A stretch of 64,000 nt of DNA. It comes from Streptomyces nodosus. Its GTDB lineage: Bacteria > Actinomycetota > Actinomycetes > Streptomycetales > Streptomycetaceae. The notes beneath the pieces are model-generated. The model made no database searches. It saw nothing but the letters and a program-made list of their open reading frames with translations, and had not been told where the DNA came from. The position numbers were made by a program, and so were the translations under genes. Within the stretch, counting starts at the first letter, position 1. Each line of letters starts with the position of its first letter. The DNA lies in NCBI RefSeq assembly GCF_008704995.1, contig NZ_CP023747.1, positions 6,792,001 to 6,856,000 on the forward strand. The letters are read 5' to 3'. Shown here piece by piece: positions 62,004 through 64,000 of this stretch.

Positions 62004-62735
62004 GTGGCGAAGCTGAACCAGATCATCGCTGTCGAAAAGGGTGTCAAGAGCAAGTCGCTCCAGGACATCACCGCGGCGCACCACAAGGTGCAGAAGCCGG
62101 CGCTGCTGGCCGGTATCTCGCGTTCGTACCAGCCCAAGGACGAGGAGGGCGAGCAGTTGCCGCCCGAGTCCACCCGGGTACAGGTGCAGGCCGAGGACGT
62201 GCTGCGGGAGATGTCCGGGTCGCTCACCCGGCTGTTCGATGTGACCGCCACCAAGGACTGGGCGAACTGCACGGCCCGTGCGGACATCACGGTCGACGGC
62301 CGCACGGTCCTCGCCGCTGTCCCGGTCAGCTATCTGCTGTTCCTGGAGAAGCAGCTCACCGACCTGCACACGTTCGTCAAGAAGCTGCCGACCCTCGACG
62401 CCGCCGAGTCCTGGTCCCACGACCCTTCCACGGACTGGTGGAAGACGGACCCGGTGCGCACGATCCGCACCAAGAAGGTTCCCCGCAACCACGTCAAGGC
62501 GGAGGCGACCGACAAACACCCGGCGCAGGTCGAGGTGTACTACGAGGACGTGCCCATCGGCTACTGGACGACCGTGAAGTTCTCCGGAGCACTCCCGGCG
62601 CGGCGGGTGAACGAGTTGGTGGAGCGGGTGGAGAAACTCCAGCAGGCCGTGAAGTTCGCCCGTGAGGAGGCCAACGGTGCCGAGGTCACCGACCAGCGGA
62701 TCGGCGACGCGGTGTTCGGCTACCTGTTCGGCTGA
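62004..62735 (+). CDS. Conserved hypothetical protein upstream of the tRNA-like array
   Basis: 243 residues, probably from GTG 62004 (AAGGGGGACC upstream). The sequence starts KLNQIIAVEKGVKSKSLQDI and contains STRVQVQAEDVLREMSGSLT, LFDVTATKDWANCTARADIT, SYLLFLEKQLTDLHTFVKKL, ATDKHPAQVEVYYEDVPIGY and a helical end ERVEKLQQAVKFAREEANGA. No known catalytic motif is seen; it is soluble and highly charged. It looks strongly constrained. It ends just before a hairpin and the permuted tRNA-like region, so a role with those RNAs is possible, though only by position. Confidence 0.82.
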   Translation: MAKLNQIIAVEKGVKSKSLQDITAAHHKVQKPALLAGISRSYQPKDEEGEQLPPESTRVQVQAEDVLREMSGSLTRLFDVTATKDWANCTARADITVDGRTVLAAVPVSYLLFLEKQLTDLHTFVKKLPTLDAAESWSHDPSTDWWKTDPVRTIRTKKVPRNHVKAEATDKHPAQVEVYYEDVPIGYWTTVKFSGALPARRVNELVERVEKLQQAVKFAREEANGAEVTDQRIGDAVFGYLFG

Positions 62736-62760
62736 CGCCGGCCGGTAGCATCCACGATCG

Positions 62761-62782
62761 CCCCCGCGTGCGAGCGCGGGGG
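62761..62782 (+). terminator. Hairpin after the conserved hypothetical gene
   Basis: A perfect 8-bp stem CCCCCGCG / CGCGGGGG (62761-62768 / 62775-62782) 25 bp after the stop. It may be a terminator or a processing hairpin at the start of the tRNA-like transcript. Further stems follow: ACCGG/CCGGT, GCGC/GCGC and GCTGA/TCAGC between 62799 and 62853. Confidence 0.6.
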
Positions 62783-62871
62783 TGCGCGACAGGCGCGGAC
62801 CGGACTGAGGACCGGTGCGCGCGATGAGCGCAAGCTGACACTGAAGTTCAGCCTGAAGACACGGTGACAGT

Positions 62872-62945
62872 GAAGGTTCGAGTCCTTCCCCCGGCACGGC
62901 ACCACCATCGGGCCGGGGTAGCCCAACACGGCAGAGGCAGCCGCG
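62872..62945 (+). ncRNA. Permuted tRNA-like unit 1
   Basis: A T-arm (GAAGG-TTCGAGT-CCTTC, 62872-62888) is followed directly by CCCCGGC (62889-62895) and A, then a 15-nt linker, then GCCGGGG (62912-62918), TA, and a D-arm GCC-CAACACGGCAGA-GGC (62921-62938). CCCCGGC and GCCGGGG are perfectly complementary. So the acceptor-3' half precedes the acceptor-5' half, as in circularly permuted tRNA genes. The anticodon stem is uncertain: CCGCG at 62941-62945 could pair with CGCGG at 62794-62798. Confidence 0.6.
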
Positions 62946-63025
62946 GTCAATCTCAGACTCTCGCTCCAGTCTCAGCATGGCCGCCGATCGCCGGATCGAC
63001 CGAGGCCGGACGAACGCCATCGGAT

Positions 63026-63090
63026 GCGAGTTCAACTCTCGCCTGCACCTCTCACCTGGTGCGGTAGTTCAAAGGTAGAACACGAAGGCA
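63026..63090 (+). ncRNA. Permuted tRNA-like unit 2
   Basis: A T-arm (GCGAG-TTCAACT-CTCGC, 63026-63042) is followed by CTGCACC (63043-63049), a discriminator-like T, a 7-nt linker, then GGTGCGG (63058-63064), TA, and a D-arm GTTC-AAAGGTA-GAAC (63067-63081). CTGCACC pairs with GGTGCGG along all seven positions with one G-T. The order of halves is the same as in unit 1. The anticodon arm is not resolved; the bases after the D-arm are ACGAAGGCATGATG. Confidence 0.6.
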
Positions 63091-63151
63091 TGATGACTGA
63101 TCCGTCCTCTTAAACGCCGCCGGCGTGCGCAATTGGGTGGCATCCCCAGGG

Positions 63152-63179
63152 GCCCGGGAGCTGGATACGACTCCCGGGC
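63152..63179 (+). terminator. Long hairpin ending the tRNA-like region
   Basis: A perfect 9-bp stem GCCCGGGAG / CTCCCGGGC with a 10-nt loop, followed by TCCGCCA. It could be a terminator or a third T-arm-like element with an encoded CCA-like end. Confidence 0.55.
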
Positions 63180-63487
63180 TCCGCCATGTCGGCTCCCTGG
63201 ATTCATGCAGGTCCGAGACCGAACAGTTGCATTAACTTCGCACAGCGGAGTGGAAGATCGATGTCTGTTGCCTCTACACTCCAGCTTGCGCGTCCGGGGG
63301 GGAAACCGGTCGTCGTGACGATCGGCACCGTGAACAAGTGCGCATCATCAACGCCATACCATTTCGTGCTCGAGCATGCCCGCAGACGTCGGCGCCTTTG
63401 CCTGACCGCTGCCCCGAGGTTGCTTGCAAGGGTCCGGATCGGCGCGTTCCCCCGGCTCCATATGTACTTCGGAAGGCAGAGAGTTCC

Positions 63488-63760
63488 ATGGCAGAACGGC
63501 AGTACCTCGGTCAGGGCACCAGCACCTCCTGGGAGAAGTTCTGGTACGTCCTGGGCTGCATCTATTTCGGTGCCGCCTATCTCCAGAAGGTTCCGGTGAA
63601 GAAGGCGCTGAGCGAGTACGGGCTGGTCGAGATGACCGGTGCCGAGAAGTTCTGGTACGTCATCCAGTGCATCCTGTTCGGTTCCGGCTACTTCGCCAAG
63701 GTCGTCATCAAGAAGGCGCTGTCCGAGGTGCGGAACGCGGGCGCGGCCCAGGTGGGCTGA
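63488..63760 (+). CDS. Small protein with two tandem 28-residue repeats
   Basis: 90 residues from ATG 63488, with GGAAGG 14 nt and AGAG 6 nt upstream. Repeat 1 (EKFWYVLGCIYFGAAYLQKV, then PVKKALSE) and repeat 2 (EKFWYVIQCILFGSGYFAKV, then VIKKALSE) are about 70% identical, amphipathic to hydrophobic and aromatic-rich, each ending in a Lys-rich KKALSE. It probably forms membrane-associated helical hairpins. No known family. A strong terminator follows, so it is likely monocistronic. Confidence 0.75.
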   Translation: MAERQYLGQGTSTSWEKFWYVLGCIYFGAAYLQKVPVKKALSEYGLVEMTGAEKFWYVIQCILFGSGYFAKVVIKKALSEVRNAGAAQVG

Positions 63761-63872
63761 CCCAGGCTTCGGCCGGCGCACGGACACGCGGGTCGCACCC
63801 ACGGATCGTCACAAACGGTCCTGGGGGGGGGGCGGCCCGCCGTCCGTACGGCCGGGCGCCGACGCGGCGCGG

Positions 63873-63912
63873 ATCAGGGGCGGTTCCGGAGAAATCCGGA
63901 GCCGCCCCTGAT
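63873..63912 (+). terminator. Strong terminator after the tandem-repeat protein
   Basis: An 18-bp stem with one G-T pair (63873-63890 / 63895-63912) and a GAAA tetraloop, 110 bp after the stop. Confidence 0.88.
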
Positions 63913-64000
63913 GCTTTGCCGGGACCGTCGGGGGCCCGGCACGGCCGGTGGGACGCGGCCTCACTCTCTCCCCACCGACCTCCGTCGAAGGCCGGGCCGG

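Noticed and set aside
62820..62896. A conventional tRNA-Ser with long variable arm ending at 62896
   Set aside because: A GCTGA/TCAGC stem-loop and T-arm exist, but no upstream 7-nt strand pairs with CCCCGGC; the only perfect partner is downstream at 62912.

Overview
The window is high-GC actinobacterial DNA and almost certainly a Streptomyces chromosome. It has GTG starts, strong third-position G/C bias, ATGA-coupled operons, a choline-to-betaine block, conservon-like roadblock proteins, a Methyltransf_19-type methyltransferase and pSAM2-style use of a tRNA-Pro gene as an integration site. No rRNA, CRISPR array or large biosynthetic cluster is visible.

Left arm (1-28.3 kb), ordered chromosomal genes. 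First come the end of a secreted PHB-depolymerase-like esterase and an SPFH/band-7 membrane protein. Next is a catabolic island (1.66-12.6 kb): a five-gene family-5 (dipeptide/oligopeptide type) ABC importer, three amidohydrolases and a GntR/FCD regulator. These are tied together by a repeated TTGGTATACC-like operator at four promoters. A minus-strand block follows with a glycine-betaine/choline ABC importer (SBP, fused double permease, ATPase), choline dehydrogenase and betaine aldehyde dehydrogenase, i.e. osmoprotectant uptake and synthesis. Then come 6-phosphogluconate dehydrogenase, an ArsB/SLC13-like permease, a TPP-riboswitch-controlled HMP transporter plus thiD pair, a TauE/SafE exporter, two cobalamin genes (cobK, cobF) and a DUF309 protein.

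Accessory region (28.37-about 52 kb), a tRNA-Pro integration hotspot. An intact tRNA-Pro(GGG) at 28371 is followed by two more copies of its last 43 bp, at 35744 and 48931. They mark off at least two tandem elements. Element A (28446-35786) carries a frameshifted CD-NTase (SMODS + AGS-C, CBASS type) with two unknown neighbours, an IS5-family element with perfect 37-bp ends, a sulfite-oxidase-like/cytochrome b pair, remnants of an ICE transfer module and a decayed IS4-family transposase. Element B (35787-48973) carries IS and recombinase debris, a RibD-type reductase, a quinone-oxidoreductase-like enzyme, broken sigma-factor and SDR genes, and a complete sialic-acid operon (regulator, NanA-, NanK-, NanE- and NanT-like), then a glutamine-synthetase-family gene. 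After the third att copy lie a truncated tyrosine integrase, a HAD fragment, and a decayed Rhs gene with a small membrane protein.

Right arm (52-64 kb): small hypotheticals, a TPR membrane protein, a ChW-repeat surface protein, a roadblock/LC7 cluster, a DUF5707-like secreted protein, a SAM methyltransferase, an alpha/beta hydrolase, and finally a conserved 243-aa protein followed by an unusual tRNA-like region. There, T-arm plus acceptor-3' segments precede their complementary acceptor-5' plus D-arm segments, the layout of circularly permuted tRNA genes. This is the most unusual structure in the window. A 90-aa tandem-repeat protein closes the segment.
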